From contig NZ_SMDR01000002.1 in assembly GCF_006265115.1 (NCBI RefSeq), positions 247,743 through 311,742 on the forward strand: a DNA stretch of 64,000 nucleotides. The letters run 5' to 3'. A program made the position numbers and the translations under genes. Shown here in pieces: positions 1-8,330 of this stretch. The number at the start of each line of letters is the position of its first letter. Position 1 is the stretch's first letter. Source of the DNA: Arenimonas terrae (GTDB taxonomy: Bacteria > Pseudomonadota > Gammaproteobacteria > Xanthomonadales > Xanthomonadaceae). The notes below the pieces were generated by a model that saw nothing but the letters and a program-made list of their open reading frames with translations, was not told the DNA's origin and ran no database searches.

Positions 1-593
1 TCGGCCTGGCCGGCAGCGTCGGCGACAAGGACGGCGGCGGCAACAGCTTCCTGCCGCGTTATCGCACGCCCGGCCAGAACGTGTTCTTCAACTACCGCGC
101 CGCCGTGCTGGCCGACGGCCGGCATACGCGGATCTCGCCGCAGGCCTGGTTTTACCGCAATGCCTTCGGCCTGCAGGCCGAGGCGATCCGTTCGGAACAG
201 GAAGTCAGCATCGGCGGTGTGCGCAGCGACCTGGCGCACGATGCCTGGCAGCTCACCACCAGCTGGGTGTTGACCGGCGAGGACGCGGGTTACCGCGGCG
301 TGGTCAAGCCCAACCGCCCGTTCACCGGCGGCGGTGAAGGCTGGGGCGCGTTCGAGCTGGTCGCACGTTACGGCGAGCTCGACGTCGACGACGACGCCTT
401 CGGCCTTTATGCCGACCCGAACCTTTCCGCGAGCCGTTCACGCGCCTGGGGCCTGGGCCTGAACTGGTACCTCACCAGCAACCTGAAACTGGTCCTCAAC
501 CACACCCGTGCGGGTTTCGACGGCGGCGCCACCGGCGGCCGCGACCGCGAGGACGAAAGCACCGTGTTCTCGCGCCTGCAGCTCGCGTTCTGA
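1..593 (+). CDS. phosphate-selective-type porin (OprO/OprP family), C-terminal part
   Basis: The reading frame is open from the left edge of the window, so the N-terminus lies outside it; about 197 residues remain. The visible part is the end of an outer-membrane beta-barrel: alternating polar and hydrophobic strands, a late strand 'LNWYLTSNLKLVLNHTRAGF' typical of OprO/OprP porins, and a terminal Phe (LQLAF) as required for barrel assembly. The sulfate importer genes follow after 24 bases, so a role in letting sulfate or other anions across the outer membrane is a reasonable inference, but the phosphate-type family label says nothing firm about the substrate. The downstream sbp may be co-transcribed. 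Confidence 0.8.
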   Translation, partial: GLAGSVGDKDGGGNSFLPRYRTPGQNVFFNYRAAVLADGRHTRISPQAWFYRNAFGLQAEAIRSEQEVSIGGVRSDLAHDAWQLTTSWVLTGEDAGYRGVVKPNRPFTGGGEGWGAFELVARYGELDVDDDAFGLYADPNLSASRSRAWGLGLNWYLTSNLKLVLNHTRAGFDGGATGGRDREDESTVFSRLQLAF

Positions 594-617
594 CCCCCAC
601 CTTCCGGAGCACCGACC

Positions 618-1625
618 ATGAACCGTTTCGCGAAAACCCTGCTCTTCGCCGCCTTCGCCCTCGGCACCGGCCTCGCCAGCGCCAAGGACATCACCCTGCT
701 GAACGTCTCCTACGACCCGACCCGCGAGTTCTATTCCGAAGTGAACGCCGAGTTCGCCGCCGCCTGGCAGGCGAAAACCGGTGACACCCTCACCGTGCAG
801 GCCTCGCACGGCGGCTCGGGCAAGCAGGCGCGGTCGGTGATCGACGGCCTGGAAGCCGACGTCGTCACGCTGGCCCTGGCCTTCGACATCGACGCCATCG
901 CCGACAAGGCCAGGCTGCTGCCGCCCGACTGGCAGACGCGGCTGCCGCACAACAGCGCGCCCTACACCTCGACCATCGTGTTCCTGGTGCGCAAGGGCAA
1001 TCCCAAGGGCATCCGCGACTGGGGCGACCTCGCCAGGCCCGGCGTCGCGGTGATCACACCGAATCCGAAAACCTCGGGCGGCGCGCGCTGGAACTACCTG
1101 GCCGCCTGGGCCTGGGCCAGCAAGGAATACCGCGACGGCGCCAGGGTGCTCGACTACCTCGGCAAGCTCTTCGCCAACGTGCCGGTGCTCGACACCGGCG
1201 CGCGCGGCTCCACCACCACCTTCGTCAACCGCGGCATCGGCGACGTGCTGCTGGCCTGGGAGAACGAGGCGCACCTGTCGCTGAAGGAAGCCGGCGGCGA
1301 CGGCTTCGAGATCGTGGTGCCGAGCCTCAGCATCCTGGCCGAGCCGCCGGTGGCGATCGTCGACAAGGTGGTCGACCGCCGCGGCACGCGCGGCGTGGCG
1401 CAGGCCTACCTCGACTTCCTGTTCACCGACCGCGGCCAGCAGCTCGCGGCCAAGCACTTCTACCGCCCGGCCCTGCCGGACAAGGTGGATCCGACCGCGC
1501 TGGCGGTGTTCCCCCGGGTCCCGCTGGTGACCATCGACAGCGCCTTCGGCGGCTGGAAGAAGGCGCAAGCCACGCACTTCGACGATGGCGGCACCTTCGA
1601 CCAGATCTACCGCCGCGGACGCTGA
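618..1625 (+). CDS. sbp: periplasmic sulfate-binding protein of ABC transporter
   Basis: This 335-residue protein has a Sec signal peptide (residues 1-22, cleavage after GLASA) and, just behind it, the family signature [13 protein letters not shown] (residues about 27-39) of the Sbp/CysP sulfate/thiosulfate-binding proteins. It captures sulfate or thiosulfate in the periplasm and hands it to the CysTW permease encoded next. Length matches the family (about 330 residues). A ribosome-binding site (CCGGAG) lies upstream of the ATG. Three bases separate its stop from cysT, so sbp-cysTWA form one operon. Sbp and CysP are hard to tell apart by reading; I prefer Sbp. Confidence 0.92.
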   Translation: MNRFAKTLLFAAFALGTGLASAKDITLLNVSYDPTREFYSEVNAEFAAAWQAKTGDTLTVQASHGGSGKQARSVIDGLEADVVTLALAFDIDAIADKARLLPPDWQTRLPHNSAPYTSTIVFLVRKGNPKGIRDWGDLARPGVAVITPNPKTSGGARWNYLAAWAWASKEYRDGARVLDYLGKLFANVPVLDTGARGSTTTFVNRGIGDVLLAWENEAHLSLKEAGGDGFEIVVPSLSILAEPPVAIVDKVVDRRGTRGVAQAYLDFLFTDRGQQLAAKHFYRPALPDKVDPTALAVFPRVPLVTIDSAFGGWKKAQATHFDDGGTFDQIYRRGR

Positions 1626-1628
1626 TCG

Positions 1629-2474
1629 ATGGCGAAAACGATCTCCACCGCCCTGCGCCAGTCCGGACCCCTGCCGGGGTTCGGACTGACGCTGGGCCTT
1701 AGCCTGGCCTGGCTGGGCCTGATCGTGCTGCTGCCGCTGGCGGCCCTGGTCTGGCGCGCCGCCGGCCTGGGTCTGGACGGCTGGTGGCTGGTGCTGTCTG
1801 ACGAACGCGTGCTGCTGGCGCTGAAACTGAGCTTCGGCACGGCGCTGGCGGCGGCGCTGTTCAACAGCTTCGCCGGCACGCTGATCGCCTGGGTGCTGGT
1901 GCGCTACCGCTTCCCGGGGCGCGGCATCGCCGACGCGGTGGTGGACCTGCCCTTCGCGCTGCCGACCGCCGTCGCGGGTATCGCGCTCACCGCGCTGTAC
2001 GCCGGAAACGGCTGGATCGGGCAGTACCTGGAGCCGCTGGGCCTGAAGGTGGCTTATGCGCCGCTGGGCATCGTGGTGGCGCTGGTGTTCATCGGGCTGC
2101 CGTTCACGGTGCGGACGGTGCAGCCGGTGTTGGAAGCCTTGCATCGGGAGCATGAGGAGGCGTCGGCTTCGCTTGGGGCCGGGCGGGTGACGACGTTCAT
2201 CAGGGTTTTGTTGCCGCAACTTCTGCCCGCGATGGTGACGGGGTTCTCTTTGGCCTTCGCCCGCGGCGTCGGCGAGTACGGGTCGGTGATCTTCATCGCC
2301 GGCAACCTGCCCTACGTGTCCGAGATCGCGCCGCTGCTGATCGTGATCCGGCTCGAGGAGTTCAACTACGACGGCGCCACCGCGGTGGCGACCCTGATGC
2401 TGGCGGTGTCCTTCGTGCTGCTGTTCGCGATCAACCTGCTGGAACGGAGGCTTGCCCGTGGCCAGGCGCGCTGA
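1629..2474 (+). CDS. cysT: sulfate/thiosulfate ABC transporter permease CysT (CysU)
   Basis: This 281-residue inner-membrane permease has six hydrophobic segments and the cytoplasmic EAA loop (EEASASLGAG, about residues 177-186) that docks onto the CysA ATPase. Together with CysW it forms the translocation pore for sulfate and thiosulfate. It follows sbp by three bases and overlaps cysW by 17 bases when cysW is started at the GTG with the better ribosome-binding site. Order and lengths match the canonical sbp-cysT-cysW-cysA operon of proteobacteria. Confidence 0.93.
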   Translation: MAKTISTALRQSGPLPGFGLTLGLSLAWLGLIVLLPLAALVWRAAGLGLDGWWLVLSDERVLLALKLSFGTALAAALFNSFAGTLIAWVLVRYRFPGRGIADAVVDLPFALPTAVAGIALTALYAGNGWIGQYLEPLGLKVAYAPLGIVVALVFIGLPFTVRTVQPVLEALHREHEEASASLGAGRVTTFIRVLLPQLLPAMVTGFSLAFARGVGEYGSVIFIAGNLPYVSEIAPLLIVIRLEEFNYDGATAVATLMLAVSFVLLFAINLLERRLARGQAR

Positions 2475-3321
2475 GTCCTTCCGCGATCCGACCTCCGAGC
2501 CGGCCTGGGTGCGCCGCGGCCTGGTCGCGCTGGCCCTGCTGCTGCTCGGCGGGCTGGTGGTGCTGCCGCTGGTCGTGGTGATGGTCGAAGCGCTGCGCCT
2601 GGGCTGGCAGGCCTACGTGGCGGCCGTGATCGAACCCGACACCCTGGCCGCCATCAAGCTCACCCTGCTGGTGGCCGCGATCAGCGTGCCGGCCAATGCG
2701 GTCTTCGGCATCGCCGCGGCCTGGGCGATCACCAAATTCACTTTCCCGGGCAAACGCCTGCTGCTGACCTTCATCGACCTGCCGTTTTCGGTGTCGCCAG
2801 TGGTGGCGGGCCTGGTGTTCGTGCTGCTGTTCGGCGCCCAGGGCTGGTTCGGCGGCTGGCTGCGCGAGCACGAGATCAAGGTGATCTTCGCGGTGCCGGG
2901 CATCGTGCTGGCGACGATCTTCATCACCTTCCCCTTCGTCGCGCGCGAGCTGATCCCGCTGATGCAGCAGCAGGGCCGCGACCAGGAGGAAGCCGCGGCC
3001 TCGCTCGGCGCCGGCGGTTGGACGGTGTTCTGGCGCGTCACCCTGCCCAATACCAAGTGGGCGCTGCTGTACGGCGTGTTGCTGTGCAATGCCCGCGCGA
3101 TGGGCGAATTCGGTGCGGTATCGGTGGTGTCGGGGCACATCCGCGGCCTCACCAACACGCTGCCGCTGCAGGTCGAGATCCTCTACAACGAGTTCAACTA
3201 CGCCGCCGCGTTCGCGGTGGCCTCGCTGCTGGCGGGGCTGGCCCTGGTCACGCTCGGGCTGAAACTCTGGCTGGAATGGCGCCACGGCGACGCGCTCGCG
3301 CGCCGTGCGCGCGGACACTGA
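2458..3321 (+). CDS. cysW: sulfate/thiosulfate ABC transporter permease CysW
   Basis: Second permease subunit of the sulfate importer, 287 residues, with several transmembrane segments and its own EAA loop ([10 protein letters not shown]). I start it at the GTG at 2458 rather than the in-frame TTG at 2452: the Shine-Dalgarno GGAGG at 2446-2450 would be only one base from the TTG but sits seven bases before the GTG. The start lies inside the end of cysT, so the two are probably translationally coupled. An internal Asn/Phe-rich stretch near the C-terminus ([18 protein letters not shown]) is characteristic of CysW. Confidence 0.92.
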   Translation: MARRAESFRDPTSEPAWVRRGLVALALLLLGGLVVLPLVVVMVEALRLGWQAYVAAVIEPDTLAAIKLTLLVAAISVPANAVFGIAAAWAITKFTFPGKRLLLTFIDLPFSVSPVVAGLVFVLLFGAQGWFGGWLREHEIKVIFAVPGIVLATIFITFPFVARELIPLMQQQGRDQEEAAASLGAGGWTVFWRVTLPNTKWALLYGVLLCNARAMGEFGAVSVVSGHIRGLTNTLPLQVEILYNEFNYAAAFAVASLLAGLALVTLGLKLWLEWRHGDALARRARGH

Positions 3322-3331
3322 AGGAAGACAC

Positions 3332-4381
3332 ATGGACATCCGCATCGAAGGCGTGGGCAAGCAGTTCGGCGAAACCGCCGCCCTGCATCCCGTGGACCTG
3401 GTCATCCCCTCCGGGCAACTGGTGGCGCTGCTGGGGCCGTCGGGCTCGGGCAAGACGACCCTGCTGCGCCTGATCGCGGGCCTGCTGCCGGTGGACGGCG
3501 GCCGCATCCTGTTCGGCAATCACGACGCCACGCGGCTGTCGCTGCGCGAGCGCCGGGTCGGCTTCGTGTTCCAGCACTACGCGCTGTTCCCGCACCTGAG
3601 CGTGTTCGAGAACGTCGCCTTCGGCCTGCGCTGCCGGCCGCGCGCGTCGCGGCCGGACAAGGCCACGATCACCCGCAAGGTGGACGAATTGCTGGGACTG
3701 GTGCAGATGGCCGGCCTGCGCGACCGCCTGCCCGACCAGCTCTCCGGCGGCCAGAAGCAGCGCGTGGCCCTGGCCCGCGCCATGGCCATCGACCCGACCG
3801 TGCTGCTGCTGGACGAACCCTTCGGCGCGCTCGACGCCAAGGTGCGCGTCGAGCTGCGCCGCTGGCTGCGGCGTTTCCACGACGAGACCGGCATCACCAC
3901 CCTGTTCGTCACCCACGACCAGGAAGAGGCGCTGGAGCTGGCCGACCGCGTGGTCGTCATGAGCCAGGGCCGCATCGAACAGGACGGCAGCCCCGACGCC
4001 GTCTACGCCGAACCGGCCACGCCCTTCGTGTACGACTTCCTCGGCCGCAGCAACCAGATCGCGGGCAAGGTGCTGGGCGGCGACTTCCGCGCCGGCGAGG
4101 GCGGCTCGGCGGTGCCTGCGCGCGATTTCGTCTCGGGCCCCGCGACCCTGTTCGCGCGGCCGCACGACATCGACGTGGTGGCGCCGGAGGCGGGCCTGCC
4201 GGCCACCGTCAGCGAGGTGCGGTCGCTGGCCGGACGGCTGATCCTGGAGGCGGCGGTGGACGGGCAGGCGCGGCCGGTCGAGGTGGACCTGCCCTACGCG
4301 GACCGGCCCGCACCGCAGCGCGGCGAGCGCATCGGGCTGGCGCTGCGCCGCTACCGGGTGTTCCCGTCCGCGTCGGCCTGA
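3332..4381 (+). CDS. cysA: sulfate/thiosulfate ABC transporter ATP-binding protein CysA
   Basis: This 349-residue ATPase powers the CysTW permease. It has Walker A GPSGSGKT at residues 35-42, a Q-loop near FQHYALF (80-86), the ABC signature LSGGQ at 137-141, Walker B LLLDEP at 158-163 and the switch His in FVTHD. The C-terminal third (from about residue 235) is a TOBE-like regulatory domain. The start is the ATG at 3332, preceded by AAGGAAG; an upstream in-frame start at 3305 would overlap cysW and has no better site. Last gene of the sulfate operon. Confidence 0.94.
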   Translation: MDIRIEGVGKQFGETAALHPVDLVIPSGQLVALLGPSGSGKTTLLRLIAGLLPVDGGRILFGNHDATRLSLRERRVGFVFQHYALFPHLSVFENVAFGLRCRPRASRPDKATITRKVDELLGLVQMAGLRDRLPDQLSGGQKQRVALARAMAIDPTVLLLDEPFGALDAKVRVELRRWLRRFHDETGITTLFVTHDQEEALELADRVVVMSQGRIEQDGSPDAVYAEPATPFVYDFLGRSNQIAGKVLGGDFRAGEGGSAVPARDFVSGPATLFARPHDIDVVAPEAGLPATVSEVRSLAGRLILEAAVDGQARPVEVDLPYADRPAPQRGERIGLALRRYRVFPSASA

Positions 4382-4414
4382 GCGCGCCGGCCCGGACGCC
4401 GGGGCCCGGCGCGC
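4382..4414 (+). other. GC-rich inverted repeat after cysA
   Basis: A perfect 9-base inverted repeat, GCGCGCCGG (4382-4390) and CCGGCGCGC (4406-4414), starts directly after the cysA stop codon. No T-tract follows, so it is not a classical rho-independent terminator; it may stabilise the 3' end of the cys mRNA. It could also be chance in this GC-rich DNA. Confidence 0.3.
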
Positions 4415-4459
4415 CGGTGCGGAACGCTTCGATGCGGGCGGGCCCGCGGGGCAAGCCCG

Positions 4460-4471
4460 TATAATCGCCGC
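4460..4471 (+). promoter_or_regulatory. ispB promoter -10 box; probable leaderless start
   Basis: A perfect TATAAT (4460-4465) ends six bases before the ispB ATG at 4472, which puts the expected transcription start at or within a base of the ATG. No Shine-Dalgarno sequence can fit. The natural reading is a leaderless mRNA. A clear -35 at 17-base spacing is not visible (GGCGGG). Confidence 0.6.
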
Positions 4472-5470
4472 ATGTCCGCCCTCCCCCACACCGCCGCCCT
4501 GCCCGGCATCGCCGCCATCCAGGCCCTGGCCGCCGGCGAGATGGCCGCCGTGAACACGCTGATCCGCAGCCGCCTGGCTTCGGACGTGACGCTGATCAAC
4601 CAGATCTCCGAACACATCATCGCCGCCGGCGGCAAGCGCCTGCGGCCGATGCTGGTGGTGCTGGCGGCCAAGGCCCTGGGGCACGGCGGCGCCAATGCGC
4701 ACCAGCTGGCGGCGATCATCGAGTTCATCCACACCTCGACCCTGCTGCACGACGACGTGGTGGACGAATCGGACCTGCGCCGCGGCCGCAAGACCGCGAA
4801 CGCGCTGTGGGGCAACGCGCCCAGCGTGCTGGTCGGCGATTTCCTGTACTCGCGCAGTTTCCAGCTGATGGTCGAGCTCGATTCGATGCCGATCATGCGG
4901 GTGCTGGCCGACACCACCAACCTGATCGCCGAGGGCGAGGTGCTGCAGCTGCTGCACGTGCACAACCCCGACACCGACGAGGCCGCCTACCTGCGGGTGA
5001 TCGAGCGCAAGACGGCGGTGCTGTTCGCGGCGGCGACGCGCTTGGGCGCATTGCAGGCCGGGGCCTCGGAAGAGGTGCAGCAGCGCCTGCACGATTTCGG
5101 CATGAACCTGGGCCTGGCCTTCCAGATCGCCGACGACGTGCTCGACTACACGGCCGACGCCGCCGACCTGGGCAAGAACCTCGGCGACGACCTGGCCGAG
5201 GGCAAGGCCACGCTGCCGCTGATCCACGCGATGGCGCACAGCAGCGACGCGGTGCGCAACCGCCTGCGCGAGATTGTCGAAGCCGGCGACGCGTCGGCGA
5301 TGCCGGAAGTGCTGGCCGCGATCGGCCAGACCGGCGGCATCGGCTACAGCCAGCAGCGCGCGGCGCACTATGCGGCGCTCGCCGAACAGGCGCTCGACGG
5401 TCTGCCGGACAACGAGTGGCTGCAGGCCCTGCGCGGCCTCGCCCACTACTCCGTCGCCCGCAACCACTGA
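4472..5470 (+). CDS. ispB: octaprenyl/polyprenyl diphosphate synthase
   Basis: This 332-residue trans-prenyltransferase condenses isopentenyl diphosphate onto farnesyl diphosphate to make the side chain of ubiquinone. The two Asp-rich motifs that hold the Mg-diphosphate are intact: DDVVD at residues 94-98 and DDVLD at 221-225, plus GGKRLRP near residue 53-59. Length matches IspB (about 330). The chain length of the product (C40 is usual in this family) cannot be read from the sequence with certainty. It stands alone, separated from the cys operon, with its own -10 box right at the start codon. Confidence 0.93.
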   Translation: MSALPHTAALPGIAAIQALAAGEMAAVNTLIRSRLASDVTLINQISEHIIAAGGKRLRPMLVVLAAKALGHGGANAHQLAAIIEFIHTSTLLHDDVVDESDLRRGRKTANALWGNAPSVLVGDFLYSRSFQLMVELDSMPIMRVLADTTNLIAEGEVLQLLHVHNPDTDEAAYLRVIERKTAVLFAAATRLGALQAGASEEVQQRLHDFGMNLGLAFQIADDVLDYTADAADLGKNLGDDLAEGKATLPLIHAMAHSSDAVRNRLREIVEAGDASAMPEVLAAIGQTGGIGYSQQRAAHYAALAEQALDGLPDNEWLQALRGLAHYSVARNH

Positions 5471-5534
5471 CTTGCGCCTTTGGCGCAAGCAGGTCCCGTT
5501 CTCGCGGGCGGTTGATCTGGCGTGCGCCGTCCCG

Positions 5535-5635
5535 CACACCTAGGGTCCCCTGCCCGCTCAATCGGCGCGGCGTCCTGCCCACCGATTCGCGGCCGCTACG
5601 GCATCCTGCCTTCGCTTCAGGGGACCCTAGGTGTG
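5535..5635. repeat. 18-bp perfect inverted repeat with 65-base loop
   Basis: CACACCTAGGGTCCCCTG at 5535-5552 is repeated in exact reverse complement at 5618-5635. Each arm contains its own near-palindrome CCTAGG. The arms are far too long and perfect for chance. The pair could be the ends of a small non-autonomous element or a structured RNA; the 65-base interior has no reading frame worth naming. Confidence 0.6.
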
Positions 5636-5829
5636 CAGGCCGTCGCCACGGAGCATCTTCGCGAGCCGAAGGGATAAACGCGTGCCCCTGAAGGCACGGA
5701 AGCTCGCAGATTGGCCCGCCTCGGTGGCGAGGGCAGGTCCGGGCGAGTCGCAAGTCAACGGCGGAGATGCCGAAGGCGTCTCCAATGCGAGCGTCTCTAG
5801 TTAGATAGCCCGGCCCGAAAGGTCCGCAG

Positions 5830-5939
5830 GCCGTCGTGCGTGAGGGCTCTTTCCGCGGCTTCGAAAACATGGACGTTTTCGAAGAGCCTCCATGGATGGA
5901 TTCACGGCGTCCGCGGAAAGAGCCCTCACGTACGGCGGC
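5830..5939. repeat. nested inverted repeat (29 bp outer, 9 bp inner)
   Basis: The outer arms (5830-5858 and 5911-5939) match at 27 of 29 positions, with core GTGAGGGCTCTTTCCGCGG and its complement. Inside lies a perfect hairpin TTCGAAAAC-ATGGAC-GTTTTCGAA (5860-5883). The right arm runs into the direct repeats that begin CCTCACGTACGGC. It resembles the dispersed intergenic repeats of Lysobacteraceae genomes (from memory, not checked). Confidence 0.55.
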
Positions 5940-6021
5940 CTATCGCCAGGAACGATCCCGGCACCAAGAGACCTCACGTACGGCTGCCTATTGCAAAGAA
6001 AGAACGAGCCCGGCACCAAGA
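5924..6021. repeat. two degenerate tandem direct repeats (~48 bp)
   Basis: Copy 1 (5924-5970) and copy 2 (5972-6021) both open with CCTCACGTACGGC, continue with GCCTAT or TGCCTATT, and close with CCCGGCACCAAGAG. The middle is diverged and differs by a few bases in length. The start of copy 1 is also part of the right arm of the larger inverted repeat at 5911-5939. Confidence 0.55.
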
Positions 6022-6033
6022 GCCGCCAAACGA

Positions 6034-6059
6034 GAAAGGCCCGCAAAAGCGGGCCTTTC
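6034..6059. terminator. bidirectional terminator between repeat region and dienelactone hydrolase
   Basis: A perfect stem GAAAGGCCCGC / GCGGGCCTTTC with loop AAAA. On the minus strand it follows the hydrolase stop (6080) by 20 bases; on the plus strand it could end readthrough from ispB. T-runs are short (CTTTCC), so it is a moderate terminator in either direction. Confidence 0.7.
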
Positions 6060-6079
6060 CGCGAAACCGACGGGATGAA

Positions 6080-6877
6080 TCAGTCGCCGAAGCGCTCGTC
6101 GAAGAACGACTCCATCATCACGAAGCTGCGCTTGGCCGCGCGCTCGTCGTACTTGCAGCCGGGCAGCTTGATGCCGTCCTCGCTGGCTTCGGTGAAGCAG
6201 TGCAGCGCCCCGCCGAAATCGACCGACTGCCAGTCGGCACCGGCGTCGCGCATCTCCTTCTCGAAACCGGCGCGCTGCTCGGCCGAAACGAAATAGTCGT
6301 CGGCGCCGTTGAGCGCCAGCACCGCGGCCTTCACCGCGCCGGCTTCGGCCGGACGCTGGGTGGCGAGATTGGAGTGGAAGGCGACCACGCCGTCCACGTT
6401 GGCGCCGCTGCGCGCCAGGTCCAGCACGATCGCGCCGCCGAAGCAGAAGCCGATGCCGCCCAGGCGCTCGACGTCGAGCGGCGCCCTGGCGGCCGTGGCC
6501 TCGAGCACGCCCAGCGCCCGCTTGATGCGGCCGCGCAGCGCGTCGGGATCGGCGTACACCGCGCCCGATGCCTTGCCGGCCTCATCGGCATTGGCCGGGC
6601 GCACGCCGCGGCCGTACATGTCCACCACCAGGATGACGTAGTCGTCGCCGGCGATCTGCTGGGCCTTGGCGATGGCCTCGTCGTTGACGCCGTACCAGTT
6701 GGGCACCATCACCAGGCCCGGGCGCTTTTCCTTGCTGCCGTCGTCGTAGACCAGCACCCCGTCGAAATCGGTGCCGCCGTGGTTCCAGCTGATGGGTTCG
6801 GCCACCGGCTTGGCGGCGGCGGAAAGGCTGAGGCTGCAGAGCGCGAGGGCAAGGGTGCAGGCGATCGGGGCACGCAT
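6080..6877 (-). CDS. secreted dienelactone hydrolase family protein
   Basis: This 265-residue alpha/beta hydrolase has a signal peptide (residues 1-22, ending SAAAK), so it acts in the periplasm. The dienelactone-hydrolase triad is in place: Cys145 within GFCFGG (143-148), an Asp in NGADDYF (193 or 194) and His226 in GGALHCF. A Cys rather than Ser nucleophile is the hallmark of this family. The substrate is unknown; members open lactones or esters. GGAGGATC upstream supports the ATG at 6877. It lies downstream of murD2 on the same strand with a 73-base gap, so it may be transcribed on its own. Confidence 0.85.
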   Translation of the reverse strand: MRAPIACTLALALCSLSLSAAAKPVAEPISWNHGGTDFDGVLVYDDGSKEKRPGLVMVPNWYGVNDEAIAKAQQIAGDDYVILVVDMYGRGVRPANADEAGKASGAVYADPDALRGRIKRALGVLEATAARAPLDVERLGGIGFCFGGAIVLDLARSGANVDGVVAFHSNLATQRPAEAGAVKAAVLALNGADDYFVSAEQRAGFEKEMRDAGADWQSVDFGGALHCFTEASEDGIKLPGCKYDERAAKRSFVMMESFFDERFGD

Positions 6878-6950
6878 GGCGGGATCCTCCGGAAATGTTG
6901 CGGCGAGTTTATGCGCTGCGCGGCGGGCCGGCGCAAACGCGGGGTGAAGC

Positions 6951-8330
6951 TCAGGCCACGCCCAGGCCGGGGATGGCGCTGATCTGTTCGGGGTCGAACC
7001 CGGCGACCTTGGCGAAGTGCCGGCCGCGTTCGACGTAGTCCTTGTAGCGCGGGAAACTGGGCGCGCCCGGCGACAGCAGCAGCACGCCGTTCTGGCCCAG
7101 GGCCTGCAGGCCGAGTTTGACCGCTTCGTCCATGTCGCCGGCCTCGGCCAGGATGAAACGGTCGCCCAATGACAAGGGTTTCAGTTTCTCGTGCACACGC
7201 GGCCCGTTCTGTCCCATCGTGATCACGGCGGTCACCGGCTCGGCGGCCAGGCGCTCGGCGAAGATGCCCCAGTCCAGGCCGCGGTCGTAACCGCCGACCA
7301 GGATCGCGACGCGCCGGCCGCGGAAACAGTCGAGCGCGGCGATGCTGGCGTGCGGCGTGGTCGAGATCGAATCGTTCACCGATTCGATGCCCTGGCGCGT
7401 TCCCAGCGACTGCAGGCGGTGCGGCAGCGGGCGGAAGCTGGCGATGGCCGGCGCCAGCGCCGCGGCATCCAGGCCCAGGGCTTCGATCGCGGCGAGCGCT
7501 GCGCACAGGTTCAGGCGGTTGTGGCGGCCCGGCAGCGGCAGGCTGCGGGTGTCGAGCACGGCCCGTTCGCCGCGGTGGACCACGCTGTCGCGCAGGTGCC
7601 AGCCGTCGGCATGGTTGAACCACAGCACGCGCGTCGCCGGCGGCACGTCAAGTTCGACCAGGTGCGGGTCGGCGGCGTTGAGCACGGCGAGGCGCGGCGC
7701 GCCGCGCGTCACCAGGGCGAGCTTGTCTTCGTAGTAGCGGGCTTCGCTGCCGTGCCAGTCCAGGTGCTCGGGAAAAAGATTGAGCACCACCGCCACGTCG
7801 ACGTTCTGCGCCTCGGCGGTCTGGTAGCTTGACAGCTCGATCGCCCAGACGTCCGGCGGCGGCTGCACGTCGATCAGCTCCAGCAGCGGCAGGCCGATGT
7901 TGCCGGCCAGCGCGGTGCGCTTGCCGGCGGCGCGCAGCAGGTGCGCGACCATCGCCGTGGTCGTGGACTTTCCCTTGGTGCCGGTGACGGCGATGCGCTT
8001 GCCGGTCGGCGGCTCGGCGAACCACAGGCCGCTGGCGCCGATGTAGCGCACGCCCGCCAGCGCGGCATCGGCGGCCGGCGAGGTGTAAGGGCTGATGCCG
8101 GGGGATTTGATGACGACTTCATGCGCGGCCAGTGCATCCGCGTTCACGGCCGTCTCGATGCGCAGCGCCGGGTCCTGCATCTCGCGCAGCGGTTCGGCCT
8201 CGTCGTGCGAACAGAACACGGTGATCGGCTGGCTCGGCAGCCGCCAGCGCAGCGCCGCCAGCGCCGAGCGGCCTTCCCGGCCGTAACCCCAGATCGCGAC
8301 CTTCCTGCCCTCAAGCTCCGAAATGCGCAC
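6951..8330 (-). CDS. murD2: UDP-MurNAc-L-Ala--L-Glu ligase MurD2
   Basis: This 459-residue Mur ligase adds glutamate to UDP-MurNAc-L-alanine, in the cytoplasm. It has a Rossmann-like N-terminal domain ([13 protein letters not shown], residues 11-23), the ATP-binding P-loop TGTKGKST at 116-123, and central and C-terminal Mur domains. Adjacency to MurL marks it as the MurD2 type, which uses L-glutamate, rather than ordinary MurD. I start it at the GTG at 8330, which gives the family's usual opening (V/M-RIS-LEG) and a 20-base overlap with the end of murL; a longer frame from 8369 is open but less likely. GGGGA lies seven bases before the GTG. Assignment as MurD2 depends on the neighbour; sequence alone would also fit MurD. 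Confidence 0.88.
   Translation of the reverse strand: MRISELEGRKVAIWGYGREGRSALAALRWRLPSQPITVFCSHDEAEPLREMQDPALRIETAVNADALAAHEVVIKSPGISPYTSPAADAALAGVRYIGASGLWFAEPPTGKRIAVTGTKGKSTTTAMVAHLLRAAGKRTALAGNIGLPLLELIDVQPPPDVWAIELSSYQTAEAQNVDVAVVLNLFPEHLDWHGSEARYYEDKLALVTRGAPRLAVLNAADPHLVELDVPPATRVLWFNHADGWHLRDSVVHRGERAVLDTRSLPLPGRHNRLNLCAALAAIEALGLDAAALAPAIASFRPLPHRLQSLGTRQGIESVNDSISTTPHASIAALDCFRGRRVAILVGGYDRGLDWGIFAERLAAEPVTAVITMGQNGPRVHEKLKPLSLGDRFILAEAGDMDEAVKLGLQALGQNGVLLLSPGAPSFPRYKDYVERGRHFAKVAGFDPEQISAIPGLGVA

Larger units (their letters stand above)
5471..6079. other. 609-base intergenic region made of repeats and inverted repeats
   Basis: No credible gene lies here. From left to right it holds: an 18-base perfect inverted repeat (5535-5552 / 5618-5635); a small hairpin CGTGCC/GGCACG (5681-5698); a 29-base imperfect inverted repeat (5830-5858 / 5911-5939) enclosing a 9-base palindromic pair (5860-5868 / 5875-5883); two degenerate direct repeats of about 47-50 bases that each begin CCTCACGTACGGC and end CCCGGCACCAAGAG (5924-5970 and 5972-6021); and a terminator (6034-6059). 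The start codons that can be found give only short frames built from the repeats. Confidence 0.7.

Noticed and set aside
3248-5539. A 763-codon open frame on the minus strand over cysA and ispB.
   Set aside because: It is the antisense shadow of two certain genes in GC-rich DNA; the translation is Gln/Arg/Val-rich and matches no family.
5636-5830. Possible riboswitch in the repeat region.
   Set aside because: A small hairpin (CGTGCC/GGCACG) is visible, but no recognised aptamer pattern, and no gene stands downstream in the right orientation.
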